In this document: positions 32,504 to 41,425 of the stretch, piece after piece
How positions within the stretch are numbered: the first letter of the stretch is position 1
Layout of the letters: each line of letters opens with the position of its first letter
Source of the DNA: Paraburkholderia humisilvae
GTDB lineage: Bacteria > Pseudomonadota > Gammaproteobacteria > Burkholderiales > Burkholderiaceae
DNA: 45,797 nucleotides
Direction of reading: 5' to 3'
Assembly: GCF_902859855.1 (NCBI RefSeq)
Contig: NZ_CADIKH010000051.1
Span: 1-45,797 of the forward strand
Position numbers and translations under genes: made by a program
The notes under the pieces: generated by a model
The model's database searches: none
Told to the model about the DNA's origin: nothing
What the model saw: only the letters and a program-made list of their open reading frames with translations

Positions 32504-34798
32504 CTACTGGGCGCGATTTGCTTCGATCACGGTCAATGCCGCCATATTGATGATGCGCCGGACCGTTGAGCTGGACGTGAGAATGTTCACTGGAGCATCG
32601 ACGCCGAGCAGAAAGGGGCCAACTGCGACATTGCTTCCTGCCCCGGTCTTGAGCAGGTTATAGGCAATGTTGCCTGAATCCACATTCGGGCAGACCAGCA
32701 GGTTGGCATCACCCTTAAGGGGCGACGTTGGCAAGATCCGGGCGCGTAGCGATTCGTCGAGCGCACAGTCACCATGCATCTCGCCGTCTACTTCGAGATC
32801 CGGCGCCTGCTGCCTGACGATCTCCAGTGCCTGACGCATTTTCGCGCCCGAGGCTGCGCTACCTGAGCCGAAGTTCGAGCGCGAGAGCAGCGCGGCCTTG
32901 GGTGCCAGGTTCAGCCACTCCATCTGCCTGGCAGCGCTAATCGTGAACTCGGCGATCTGCTCCGCGCTCGGATCATCGTTGATGTGGGTGTCCACCAGCG
33001 CCACGGTACGCTGATCGAGCAGCAGAATATTCATCGCCGCGTAGGTGTTCGCTCCGCGCTTCTTGCCAATCACCTGATCGACCAGTCGCAAGTGGTCATG
33101 ATAGGCGCCCACTGTGCCGCAGATCATGCCGTCGGCGTCGCCAAGCCGCACCATCATCGCGCCGATCAAGGTCAGACGGCGGCGCATCTCGACCCGCGCC
33201 ATCTCCTTGGTGATACCGTCCCGACACATCAATTCCCAGTACGTCGTCCAGTACTGCGGGAAGCGTTCGTCATATTCAGGGTTGGTCACTTCGACGTCTT
33301 GCCCTAGCTTGAGCCGCAAACCGAATCGCTCGATGCGTGCCAGCAGCACTTCCGGGCGTCCGACCAGAATCGGTCGCGCCAGCTTTTCGTCGACGATCAC
33401 TTGCACGGCGCGCAGCACGCGCTCGTCCTCACCCTCGGTGAAGACGATGCGCGCGTTGCCGCCATCGCGCACGAGTCGCTTCGCGGTCGAAAACAGCGGC
33501 TTCATGAACGCGCCGGAGTGGTATACGAACTGCTGCAACTGCTCGACATAAGCGGCCAGGTCGGGCAGAGGACGCGTCGCCACGCCGCCTTCCATCGCTG
33601 CTTTCGCCACGGCTGGCGCAATCCGGGTAATCAGGCGCGGGTCAAACGGCTTGGGAATCAGGTATTGCGGACCGAATTTGATGTCGTCAACACCATACGC
33701 GGCCGCGACGACATCGTTCTGCTCCTCTTCCGCAAGACTGGCGATTGCATTCACCGCGGCAATTTCCATTTCACGCGTGATGGTCGTCGCGCCAACATCC
33801 AGCGCACCGCGGAAGATATACGGAAAGCACAGGACGTTGTTGACCTGATTCGGATAGTCCGAGCGCCCCGTGGCAATGACAACGTCGTCGCGCGTCGCAT
33901 AAGCGAGTTCCGGAAAGATTTCCGGAGTCGGATTGGCCAGCGCCAGAATCAGGGGGCGCGGGCCCATCGTCTTTAGCATGTCGACGCCAAGAATGCCGCC
34001 TACCGAAAGCCCCAGGAACACATCGGCGCCTTCGATAACCTCGGCCAGCGTGCGGGCGTCAGTTTCCTTCGCGAAGCGCGCCTTGTCCGGGTCCATCAGC
34101 GCGGCGCGGCCACGGTAAACCACCCCTTCAATGTCGGTCGCCCAGATGTTTTCCACCGGCAAGCCCATATCGACCAGCAGGTCGAGGCATGCCAATGCCG
34201 CCGCGCCCGCGCCCGAGGTCACCACCTTGACCTCCGAGATGGCTTTGCCCACCACTTTCAGGCCATTGATAAAGGCCGCTGATACGGTGATCGCGGTGCC
34301 ATGCTGATCGTCATGGAAGACCGGAATCTTCATGCGCTCGCGCAATTTGCGCTCGACGGTGAAGCATTCCGGCGCCTTGATATCTTCGAGATTGATGCCG
34401 CCGAATGTGGGTTCGAGGCCAGCGATGATTTCGCAGAGCTTGTCTGGATCGGTTTCGTTGATTTCGATGTCGAATACATCGATACCGGCGAACTTCTTGA
34501 ACAGCACGGCCTTACCCTCCATCACCGGCTTCGATGCGAGCGCCCCGATGTTCCCGAGGCCGAGTACGGCGGTGCCGTTGGTGATGACGCCGACCAGGTT
34601 GCCGCGGCTCGTAAAGCGATGCGCCAGTAGCGGGTCCGCCGCAATGGCCTCGCAGACGTCGGCCACGCCGGGCGTGTAGGCGAGCGCCAGATCGCGCTGG
34701 GTCACAAGAGGTTTTTTCGCCGCTACGGAGATCTTGCCTGGCGTGGGAAACGCGTGATAATCGAACGCGGCTTGCCGGTCGGTGTCTGTCTGCTTCAT
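32504..34798 (-). CDS. maeB: NADP-dependent malic enzyme (MaeB type) with phosphotransacetylase domain
   Basis: 764 aa. N-terminal malic enzyme (~1-430): LALAYTPGVADVCEAIA with catalytic Tyr, VLGLGNIGALASKPVMEGKA, FDIEINETDP, and HDDQHGTAITV, then the NADP Rossmann part VTSGAGAAALACLDLL. C-terminal phosphate acetyl/butyryltransferase-like domain (~440-764): RIVFTEGEDERVLRAVQ, DADGMICGTVGAYHDHL, DGEMHGDCALDE, and CPNVDSGNIAYNLLK. It converts malate to pyruvate and CO2 with NADP+; the fused domain is thought to sense acetyl-CoA rather than catalyse. It is divergent from a LysR gene. Length and domain order are standard. Confidence 0.97.
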   Translation of the reverse strand: MKQTDTDRQAAFDYHAFPTPGKISVAAKKPLVTQRDLALAYTPGVADVCEAIAADPLLAHRFTSRGNLVGVITNGTAVLGLGNIGALASKPVMEGKAVLFKKFAGIDVFDIEINETDPDKLCEIIAGLEPTFGGINLEDIKAPECFTVERKLRERMKIPVFHDDQHGTAITVSAAFINGLKVVGKAISEVKVVTSGAGAAALACLDLLVDMGLPVENIWATDIEGVVYRGRAALMDPDKARFAKETDARTLAEVIEGADVFLGLSVGGILGVDMLKTMGPRPLILALANPTPEIFPELAYATRDDVVIATGRSDYPNQVNNVLCFPYIFRGALDVGATTITREMEIAAVNAIASLAEEEQNDVVAAAYGVDDIKFGPQYLIPKPFDPRLITRIAPAVAKAAMEGGVATRPLPDLAAYVEQLQQFVYHSGAFMKPLFSTAKRLVRDGGNARIVFTEGEDERVLRAVQVIVDEKLARPILVGRPEVLLARIERFGLRLKLGQDVEVTNPEYDERFPQYWTTYWELMCRDGITKEMARVEMRRRLTLIGAMMVRLGDADGMICGTVGAYHDHLRLVDQVIGKKRGANTYAAMNILLLDQRTVALVDTHINDDPSAEQIAEFTISAARQMEWLNLAPKAALLSRSNFGSGSAASGAKMRQALEIVRQQAPDLEVDGEMHGDCALDESLRARILPTSPLKGDANLLVCPNVDSGNIAYNLLKTGAGSNVAVGPFLLGVDAPVNILTSSSTVRRIINMAALTVIEANRAQ

Positions 34799-34898
34799 GT
34801 TCTGTGCCTCAGTGGGTGCGCCGAGCCAGTCCCGACGCGATTCGTTGAAGCGATTCTAGAGAGCCGCCATAGGCGGATGATTTTGTTTTACTATCGCC

Positions 34899-34918
34899 CC
34901 ATCATTTTTTTGTGATGG
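34899..34918 (+). promoter_or_regulatory. Candidate operator between maeB and LysR gene
   Basis: CCATCA and TGATGG separated by 8 bases (TTTTTTTG), 16 bases ahead of the LysR ATG at 34935. LysR proteins bind interrupted palindromes (T-N11-A type) in such divergent gaps. A second short stem, CCGCC-ATA-GGCGG, lies at 34864-34876. Confidence 0.4.
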
Positions 34919-34934
34919 TTACATTGGACGGTCG

Positions 34935-35906
34935 ATGACATTTGAGTCGAACGACATGGTCAGGCGGCTGAGTGCGCGCCTGAAGATGCGGCATCTGGTG
35001 CTGTTGCTGCAAATCCAGCAGCATGGCTCGCTGACGCGCGTCGCGGAACACATGGCCAGCAGTCAACCGGCGGTGACGAATGCGTTGGCGGAACTGGAGA
35101 GCCTGTTCGGCATGCCGCTGTTCGAACGCTCGTCGCGCGGCATGCTACCCACCGCACTGGGCTCTGTCGTGCTCGAAAGGGCTCGGGCGATGATCCACGA
35201 TCTCGATCATCTGGCTCGCGACGTGAAGGCGGTGGCCTCTGGCCATGCGACGCATTTGCACGTCGGCGTGATTCCGTTTATCTCCGGTCAGTTTCTGTCG
35301 GCAGCGCTGACGCGACTGCATGCCAGTATGGAGCGGCGCGTGACCGTGACGATCCACGAAGGGACGAGCGATCAACTGTTGCCGCATTTGCGGGATCATA
35401 CCGTCGACATCGTGATCGGACGCGCGGCCTCGTCGGTCGATTTGCACAAGACCCACTTTGAAGTCCTGTTCCGGCAGCGCCCCCGGTTAATCGCGAGCCG
35501 GCGTCTTGCGGCACAACTTGCACGCGTAAAGCTCGACTGGAACAGGCTGGCGACGCTGGACTGGATCCTCGGTGCGCCTCATACACCCATGAGAGAACAG
35601 GTGGCCGACCTGTTTCTTGCCGCAGGAACGCCGCCCCCCGTGCCGGTGGTGGAGAGTTACTCGTCCAGGCTCATCGGCGAAATGATTGCGTCAAGCGAAG
35701 AAGCCGTGTCGATCGTACCTTCGGATATTGCAGAAGAACTGGTTCGAATTGCGGGTGTCGCAATCGTGCCCTATTCGTTTGAATGGACCCTTCCCCCTAT
35801 TGCGCTGTTTACCCGCTCAGAAGGGCCGTATTCAGCGGCACAGAATCTGTTCGTCGAATCGTTACGCCAGATATGCGCGCAAACCTACGCTGAAACGCGG
35901 GGTTGA
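34935..35906 (+). CDS. LysR-family transcriptional regulator
   Basis: 323 aa. HTH: RLKMRHLVLLLQIQQHGSLTRVAEHMASSQPAVTNALAELESLFGMPLFERSSRGM, of the GbpR/pobR-like branch, which opens RLKMRHL. The effector domain follows: LHVGVIPFISGQFLSAAL. Start could also be ATG 34956. It is divergent from maeB across 136 bases, so maeB may be a target, but control of malic enzyme by a LysR protein is inference. Effector unknown. Confidence 0.88.
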   Translation: MTFESNDMVRRLSARLKMRHLVLLLQIQQHGSLTRVAEHMASSQPAVTNALAELESLFGMPLFERSSRGMLPTALGSVVLERARAMIHDLDHLARDVKAVASGHATHLHVGVIPFISGQFLSAALTRLHASMERRVTVTIHEGTSDQLLPHLRDHTVDIVIGRAASSVDLHKTHFEVLFRQRPRLIASRRLAAQLARVKLDWNRLATLDWILGAPHTPMREQVADLFLAAGTPPPVPVVESYSSRLIGEMIASSEEAVSIVPSDIAEELVRIAGVAIVPYSFEWTLPPIALFTRSEGPYSAAQNLFVESLRQICAQTYAETRG

Positions 35907-36214
35907 GGTCGACGTTGCCCGTGGCTTGCTGAAGCGTGCGTCAAACCTGCCCGACTCGAGACATGGATTGTCACATGGCAAACGTCTCAGATTGGGCAAA
36001 CCCGGAAGCCCATCGAGTGCCGCCAACCGGTGCCCTCGTCGCCGCACCGATCTTCCGCAGTGGACCCGGAAGGGACAGTCGCGTCACTTGAGCACGCACA
36101 CTCCGAGTTGCCGATCCGCTGGTTTGCCGCGGGGGCGTGTGCGACCATCACGGGATGCGCGCGAGGTGAAGATTCGTCAGCCCATCCCGCATTTGATCAT
36201 TGAATTCAACATGA
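35907..36214. other. Convergent gap with no gene seen
   Basis: 308 bases between the convergent LysR gene and lipoprotein gene. Plus-strand readings continue from shadow frames of the LysR gene and have no domain. A weak inverted pair, GAGAC (around 35959) and GTCTC (around 35987), may form a stem, without a T-run. Confidence 0.35.
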
Positions 36215-36538
36215 TCAACGTGACGTTCCGTCGCTATGCGTCGGCCCCGGTGCATCGCAAGTGAAAGTCATCTCGCGATACCGGTCGACCTGCGTACCGG
36301 AGGCGGCTGAAGCGGGTTCGAGCGACGACACAGCTCGAACGGCGCCCTCACCACACACCTGCTCTGCGCGCTTAGCGCAGGTTTTTCCACTTTCGAAGAG
36401 GCCTTGACATTGCACGCGGTACGTCTGCGATCCGTTTGGCAACGTAATGAGGTCAGTGTTATGGGTTGGGCCGGATGCGGTCGTGCAACCCGCGGCTAGC
36501 AATACGCAAGTCGTGAAAAGAATGGTTGGAAGTTTCAT
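36215..36538 (-). CDS. Small cysteine-rich lipoprotein downstream of trimeric autotransporter
   Basis: 107 aa from ATG 36538 (MKLPTILFTTCVLL). Lipobox LLAAGC, then TTASGPTHNT. The mature part has four further Cys: YRVQCQGLFESGKTCAKRAEQVCGEG and FTCDAP, likely two disulfides. The pattern resembles small Burkholderia lipoproteins with a SWxxC(Y/A)xxAxxxC motif. It is 112 bases behind the trimeric autotransporter on the same strand. Small lipoproteins such as SadB assist trimeric autotransporters in Salmonella, so a similar role is possible but the sequence is not SadB-like. Confidence 0.75.
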   Translation of the reverse strand: MKLPTILFTTCVLLAAGCTTASGPTHNTDLITLPNGSQTYRVQCQGLFESGKTCAKRAEQVCGEGAVRAVSSLEPASAASGTQVDRYREMTFTCDAPGPTHSDGTSR

Positions 36539-36649
36539 GTTTCTCTCGTTAACTGGGTTAGCCAAAAATCAGGAAAGCGCCGAAATCGTGTGAAACAGGC
36601 CCGTGTCGCTTTCCAGGGGCAATGTGATCGGGTGGTGTCGAGCGTCGGG

Positions 36650-38896
36650 TCACCATTGGTACGATGCGCCGACGCCCACGTTCGTGCCTCCGGAGCTCAC
36701 TCCGGCACCGACGCGCACCTTCACGTTCTGCGTGATGCGGGCAGTGGCACCTAATGCTGCGGCCTGATAGCCTCGGTAGTTTGCTGTGCCGACGCCGACT
36801 GCAATCGTCTTGCCGAGATCGACATCCGGGATCATGGAGAGCGCTGTGGCTGCCGCGACGCCGGAATATGCATCGCGCGCGACACCGTTCACTGCGTTAT
36901 CTATTCCGCTGAGGCGCTGGTCGGTGTACTGGTTTGCCTGGTACTTGGCTGCGGTAAGTTGATCGACGTTGACTGCATCTGTGCCATTCGCGCCAGGGGC
37001 AACGTTCACGATTTGTCGTTCGTTGCCTGCCGTGCCCACGGACACCGTGTTCTCGCGTGTTGCCACGGAGCCGGCGCCCAAGGCCACTGAGTTATCTGCG
37101 CTCGCCTTCGCGTTAGCGCCCATCGCCGTGGCATGTGTGCCACTGGCCACGGCGGCTTCCTTGTCGCGTTGTCCTTCTGCTTTGAACATCGGATTCGCGG
37201 CTGCGGACGTATTGCCAGAAATGCCCGAAATTGCTGAGTTAAGCTGGTCCATGTTCACCGCATCGGAGCCTTGCACGCCGTTGGCGACGTTATGGATAAC
37301 GGTGCCACCGTTACCTTCGAGTGTGATGCTTCCGTGGTTGACGGTGCCGTCGCTATTTTTGTCATATCTGACCGAACCTTCAGCAACGTCGCCGACTGTC
37401 GACGAGAGATCGCCCAAGGCTTCGCTCACAGCATAGAGCTGCGAACCATTGACCGCATCCGTACTACCGGCACTGATCCTGCCGGCAGCCACATTGGTGA
37501 TGGTGCGTTCATTTCCGGCCGAGCCAATGCTTACCGTGCTCGATGGATTACTGCCTGCAAACGCGTAGTACCGGCCCCCGATTACATACCCGGAAGTGCC
37601 GACGGCCGCGGCCGTGACGGAGCCTGCACCCAGCGCAACGTCGTCGGCATTATTCGCCACCGCCCCCATGCCAATGGCCACGCTGTCTTGCCCGGTTGCG
37701 CGGGAGTCAGTACTGGACGAATTGGCGTGAAAGTACTTGATGCCAGTAGTGTTGATGTCCTCGATATCCGCGGTGTTCTTATTCACCTGCACGTTGGTGG
37801 CATAGAGCTGCGAACCGTTGATGGCGTCCGTCGAATTCGGACCCACCAGGCCGGCGGCAACGTTCTGCACACGCCGTTCCTGCCCCTCGCTGCCGACGCT
37901 GACGACACCGACGGGCGTGGCGCCGGCGAATGCATCATTCCCATCCGCGAGATTGCCCTTCGGGTAGGTTTGCAAACCCGCCGTATGGGAAGTCCCTTGA
38001 GAGGGGTCACCGTCCTCCATGACGGATTGAGTACCGAGCGCGACCGAATTGCTGAGGGTCTGCCGAACGTTGTTGCCGAGAACGAAGACATCCGACTGAG
38101 TCTTGTCGGCTACGTTGAAATTGCCAATGACGTAGCTGTGGGCCGCATCGACCGCGTTCCAATATCCGAAGGCCCCTGAAAAGCTGCCCGAGACTGCGCT
38201 CAGATAGCCGACGCTTGTCGCGTAGTCGCCGGTTGCGGCGGCTTGGGCGCCCAGCGCTGAAGCGCCCGTGCCGCTCACGCGCGCACTGCGCCCTACGCCG
38301 GTGCCCTCGTATCCTGACACGTTGGTGCTTTGACCCACGGCCGTGCTGTAGTCGCCGGTAGCACTCGAGCTAGTGCCCAGCGATGTCGCTGCCCGTCCTG
38401 AACTCGTCGCGAAATAGCCGACAGCGGTGCTGGAGTTATTTGTCGCCTGCGCGCCCTGGCCAATCGCCGTGCTGTAGATGTCCGAGGCGGTCGCATCTTT
38501 GCCGACCGCCGTCGTGTAGTCACCGGTTGCGGATGCGCCTTGACCCAAAGCCGTTCCGTACGTGCCGGAAGCGGTGGAGCCCTCGCCGATTGCCGTCGTG
38601 GAGGCGCCACTTGCGTCGGCCCCAACGCCGGCCGCCGTGCTGTTCGATCCCGTTGCGCTCGCTCCGGGCGCGGCCCAGTTGTTTTGTGCTTGTGCGTAGG
38701 ACGATGCGGCGAGCATCGCTGACAGCAAGAGCAACGTGGCCGTATCAACGACGCGACGTTTGCGCGATGCAATGAGGCGATTAGCGCGTCGCGGCGCCGC
38801 GGCTGGTTGGGCTTTGCCACGGCCCTTGGCGATTTCTGCTGCGGCGACCCACGTTTGTGTCACCGCACTCCACACATTGACGAATACCCTATTCAT
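36650..38896 (-). CDS. YadA-like trimeric autotransporter adhesin
   Basis: 748 aa from ATG 38896 (MNRVFVNVWSAVTQTWVAAA), which opens an extended signal peptide region (ESPR) and then LLLLSAMLAASSYAQA. The head has YadA-type left-handed beta-roll repeats (ASGTYGTALGQGASATGDYT, then TAVGKDATASD). Necks and stalk hold NGSQLYA, DAVNMDQL and DAVNVDQL. The C-terminal ~75 residues (GVARDAYSGVAAATALSMIP) are the four-stranded YadA anchor, ending GVGASYQW. Homotrimers form a 12-strand outer-membrane barrel and expose a lollipop adhesin. The receptor cannot be inferred. The unusual response regulator gene lies just upstream. Confidence 0.95.
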   Translation of the reverse strand: MNRVFVNVWSAVTQTWVAAAEIAKGRGKAQPAAAPRRANRLIASRKRRVVDTATLLLLSAMLAASSYAQAQNNWAAPGASATGSNSTAAGVGADASGASTTAIGEGSTASGTYGTALGQGASATGDYTTAVGKDATASDIYSTAIGQGAQATNNSSTAVGYFATSSGRAATSLGTSSSATGDYSTAVGQSTNVSGYEGTGVGRSARVSGTGASALGAQAAATGDYATSVGYLSAVSGSFSGAFGYWNAVDAAHSYVIGNFNVADKTQSDVFVLGNNVRQTLSNSVALGTQSVMEDGDPSQGTSHTAGLQTYPKGNLADGNDAFAGATPVGVVSVGSEGQERRVQNVAAGLVGPNSTDAINGSQLYATNVQVNKNTADIEDINTTGIKYFHANSSSTDSRATGQDSVAIGMGAVANNADDVALGAGSVTAAAVGTSGYVIGGRYYAFAGSNPSSTVSIGSAGNERTITNVAAGRISAGSTDAVNGSQLYAVSEALGDLSSTVGDVAEGSVRYDKNSDGTVNHGSITLEGNGGTVIHNVANGVQGSDAVNMDQLNSAISGISGNTSAAANPMFKAEGQRDKEAAVASGTHATAMGANAKASADNSVALGAGSVATRENTVSVGTAGNERQIVNVAPGANGTDAVNVDQLTAAKYQANQYTDQRLSGIDNAVNGVARDAYSGVAAATALSMIPDVDLGKTIAVGVGTANYRGYQAAALGATARITQNVKVRVGAGVSSGGTNVGVGASYQW

Positions 38897-38981
38897 GTTG
38901 ACCTCTCTCAACGTTGTGAACACGTTGATTCATTATTTGAAGAGGGGTCGGGTTGGCGAAATAATGCGATTCTGAATGTCG

Positions 38982-38999
38982 TGTAGTGCGTCGACTACA
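38982..38999 (-). promoter_or_regulatory. Inverted repeat in front of trimeric autotransporter
   Basis: TGTAGT-GCGTCG-ACTACA, 86 bases upstream of the autotransporter ATG and 36 bases after the regulator stop. An 18-bp interrupted palindrome in this place fits binding by a dimeric NarL/FixJ-type HTH, such as the one encoded just upstream. Inference from position. Confidence 0.45.
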
Positions 39000-39034
39000 T
39001 GTGATGCGGCCTTGTTGGGCTTAAGCAATCGCGC

Positions 39035-40816
39035 TCACGACTGGGGCACGCCGCGCGGCAGACGGAGCACCAATGCGACGGAACCATCCGTTCCGCGCTC
39101 TGCGGCGTGAAGTTCCGCTCTGAGCGCGTGAGCCATTTTCCTGCACAGTTCCAGTTCGAGGTCGGGTTCGGCGACACGACTTTCCGTGCCGTCCGAAGGT
39201 CCTCGCCGGGGGCGCGCATCGTGTCCTTCGATTCGGAGTTCGATGTCAACCATCCCACCGCTGCGCAATACAGCATGCACCTCGACATTGATGGGGGTTG
39301 TGCCGTTCTTGCTAGCCGCGCGATGCAACAGTGCCGTAAGCAGCCGCGCGTAGCGCATTTCATCAAGCCACACACATCTCAGGCCTCGCCCGGAGAAGGT
39401 GGTGAGAATCTGGGAGCTCGGCAGCGATGTGGTGACCTCCATCTTTTTCGCCACGTCGCGGGTAACGACCCGAAGATCGCAACGCGTGATATTGGGCCAA
39501 CGAACCGTTTCTGCTGTCATCGCCAAAAAGCGGAGGTACTCGAGGCGTCGCCCAGCCATTTGCAGTTGCTCGCCAATCTTCTTGTGCGTATCGATCAAGG
39601 TGCCGCAACCATCATGCAGCCCGCTTGCCGAATCAAGAAGTGCCATGGCTTCGGCGATACGAGGGGACACTTCATCGCCGTGCCGTTCCAGCAGCGCCGC
39701 ATTGAGCGCGCCCGCCGCGAGCGCCTCGGCCGCGGCATCCTGGTGCTCGAGCATGATCTCTTCAGGCCCGTTGATGTTGACGGTGCCGCAGAGATAGGCA
39801 TTGACGGCGCCATGCGAATCCGGCAACGGTACACCCCAATGCAGACTAATTGTCGGTTCCCCTTGCAGTACCCCAACGACGTCGATGCGATAGGTAGTCT
39901 CGTGCGCGACAGCGCTTTTGAATGCTGATTCGATGCGCTCGGCGGTGTGGTCATCAGCGCCGAACAGCCGAATCTGCTCGCGCAGTCCGATACCTAGCGG
40001 TTCGTCCACTTGCAGTGTTTTGAACCGCCTTCGCAAATCCTGATTGGCGAACACGGGGCTGCCGTCGAGTGCGCGCACCGAAACCGAGAAAGGCAGTATG
40101 TCAAGCAAGGTGTTAACGTCGGCAAAGCGTGCAGTTCGCTCTGACCCGGTGTTTTGCGCGTTCACCTCGGCCAGCGGCGCCTGTACGGCCGGGGCGAGCT
40201 GATTGCGACGGGCAAAATCCACGAGTTCAACGAGCGAGCGGACGTTCAGCTTCTTGAGTAGACGTGACTTGTACGTGCTGATCGTGCGCTCGTTCAATGC
40301 CAGTTCGTCTGCGATTTCATGCACGCGCGATCCTCCAGCGAGGTAGATCAATACGCTCAATTCGCGTTGCGAGAGGCTCTTGAGTGCTCCCGTGTCTTCC
40401 ATCGCGGAAGGTTCAATGTCCGCACCTTGGGCTGTCTTATGCGGAAACCACGTGCGCCCGCGCTCCACCGCCTTGAGTGCAAGGAGAAACTCGGAGAACT
40501 CGCTGGTCTTGCTAACAAACGCGGATGCACCCGCTTGAGCGCATTGCAAAATCATCGGCGCATTCGTCACGTCGCTGAACACTAGCGTCTTGATCCCGGG
40601 GTACGCGCGGTGCGCACGGCGGATTACCTCGATGCCGTTGAGCCGCCGCAGGCGCAGGGCCAGCACCAGCAGGTCGGGAGTCTGGGCACGCAACAACTGC
40701 ATGGCTTCCAGTCCATCACGCGCCTCGCCGACGATGTCGTAGCCTGAGCGTTCCAGTACCAGCCGTAAAGCCTCGCGGGCGATTGACTGGTCTTCCGCAA
40801 TGACGATGCGATACAT
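39035..40816 (-). CDS. Hybrid regulator: receiver (Asp to Ala), LuxR HTH, PAS-like and degenerate kinase-like regions
   Basis: 593 aa from ATG 40816 (MYRIVIAEDQ). Residues 1-120 are a receiver domain with Glu8-Asp9 and Lys103, but Ala53 (codon 40658-40660, GCC) replaces the phosphoacceptor Asp in PDLLVLALRLRRLNG. Residues ~145-205 are a NarL/FixJ HTH (LSQRELSVLIYLAGGSRVHE, then NERTISTYKSRLLKKLNV). Residues ~235-360 look PAS-like (DILPFSVSVRALDGSPVFAN). Residues ~400-593 resemble a kinase core without phosphoacceptor His or G boxes (EMRYARLLTALLHRAASK for the N box). Normal NarL proteins end near 215 aa. It lies just upstream of the trimeric autotransporter gene, on the same strand. Confidence 0.82.
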   Translation of the reverse strand: MYRIVIAEDQSIAREALRLVLERSGYDIVGEARDGLEAMQLLRAQTPDLLVLALRLRRLNGIEVIRRAHRAYPGIKTLVFSDVTNAPMILQCAQAGASAFVSKTSEFSEFLLALKAVERGRTWFPHKTAQGADIEPSAMEDTGALKSLSQRELSVLIYLAGGSRVHEIADELALNERTISTYKSRLLKKLNVRSLVELVDFARRNQLAPAVQAPLAEVNAQNTGSERTARFADVNTLLDILPFSVSVRALDGSPVFANQDLRRRFKTLQVDEPLGIGLREQIRLFGADDHTAERIESAFKSAVAHETTYRIDVVGVLQGEPTISLHWGVPLPDSHGAVNAYLCGTVNINGPEEIMLEHQDAAAEALAAGALNAALLERHGDEVSPRIAEAMALLDSASGLHDGCGTLIDTHKKIGEQLQMAGRRLEYLRFLAMTAETVRWPNITRCDLRVVTRDVAKKMEVTTSLPSSQILTTFSGRGLRCVWLDEMRYARLLTALLHRAASKNGTTPINVEVHAVLRSGGMVDIELRIEGHDARPRRGPSDGTESRVAEPDLELELCRKMAHALRAELHAAERGTDGSVALVLRLPRGVPQS

Positions 40817-41112
40817 TGCCGCCCCCTGCGCTAGCCGTCTTCTGACCAATGGTAGTACCGCAGCGGATGGTTTCGTATCTCTTTCGCGATGGCTTCGACG
40901 AGCGAGGCCGAGTCGCCGCCGCGGCTTCGACCGGCCACTGTCATGGATGTGGGCAAAGGGCAGAGCCGCATGCTGCCCGCGGCCGGTGCGGCAGCGCTTT
41001 GGCGGACCGGATCGCGCGAAACTATTCCATGCGATCAGCATTCCGAATGATCCGTTTGATGTGCGGTCGATCCGCGGAATGACGCAGCGCGCGTGCCCCG
41101 CGCCAGACCGCC

Positions 41113-41364
41113 TTACTGATCCTTCGCGTCCTTCACGCGCGCATCCGCTCTTTCCTTTTCGGCGTCGGCTTGTGCATCAGCCCTCTTCCTGTCGGCCTTC
41201 GCCTGCTCTTTCGCCGCCTTCTGGTCCGCGTGTGTGACCGGCGTGGCCGTTGGATCGCCGCTCGACTGTGCGGATGCGTCGGTGGCAATCGTCAAGGCGC
41301 CAGCCGCCGCGAGGGCGAGCAGGACGGCGCCGAGACCGCTTGCGGGTTTGCGGATCGTCGACAT
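41113..41364 (-). CDS. Small charged periplasmic protein
   Basis: 83 aa from ATG 41364 (MSTIRKPASGLGAVLLALAA), with a signal peptide ending near DASAQS. The mature ~50 residues are almost only Ala, Lys, Asp, Glu, Arg and Gln (DQKAAKEQAKADRKRADAQ, then AEKERADARVKDAKDQ), consistent with one long charged helix. It lies just downstream of the classical autotransporter gene (61 bases apart, same strand). No family is recognised; a periplasmic chaperone-like or ion-binding helix is conceivable. Confidence 0.65.
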   Translation of the reverse strand: MSTIRKPASGLGAVLLALAAAGALTIATDASAQSSGDPTATPVTHADQKAAKEQAKADRKRADAQADAEKERADARVKDAKDQ

Positions 41365-41425
41365 ACGTATCTCCGTTTGAGGCAATGACCACGCTCGGGT
41401 AACAAACATCCTGAGTCAATGCCCC

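Noticed and set aside
37271..38179. 302-aa plus-strand ORF antisense to the trimeric autotransporter
   Set aside because: It mirrors the repeat codons of the adhesin and has no features of its own.
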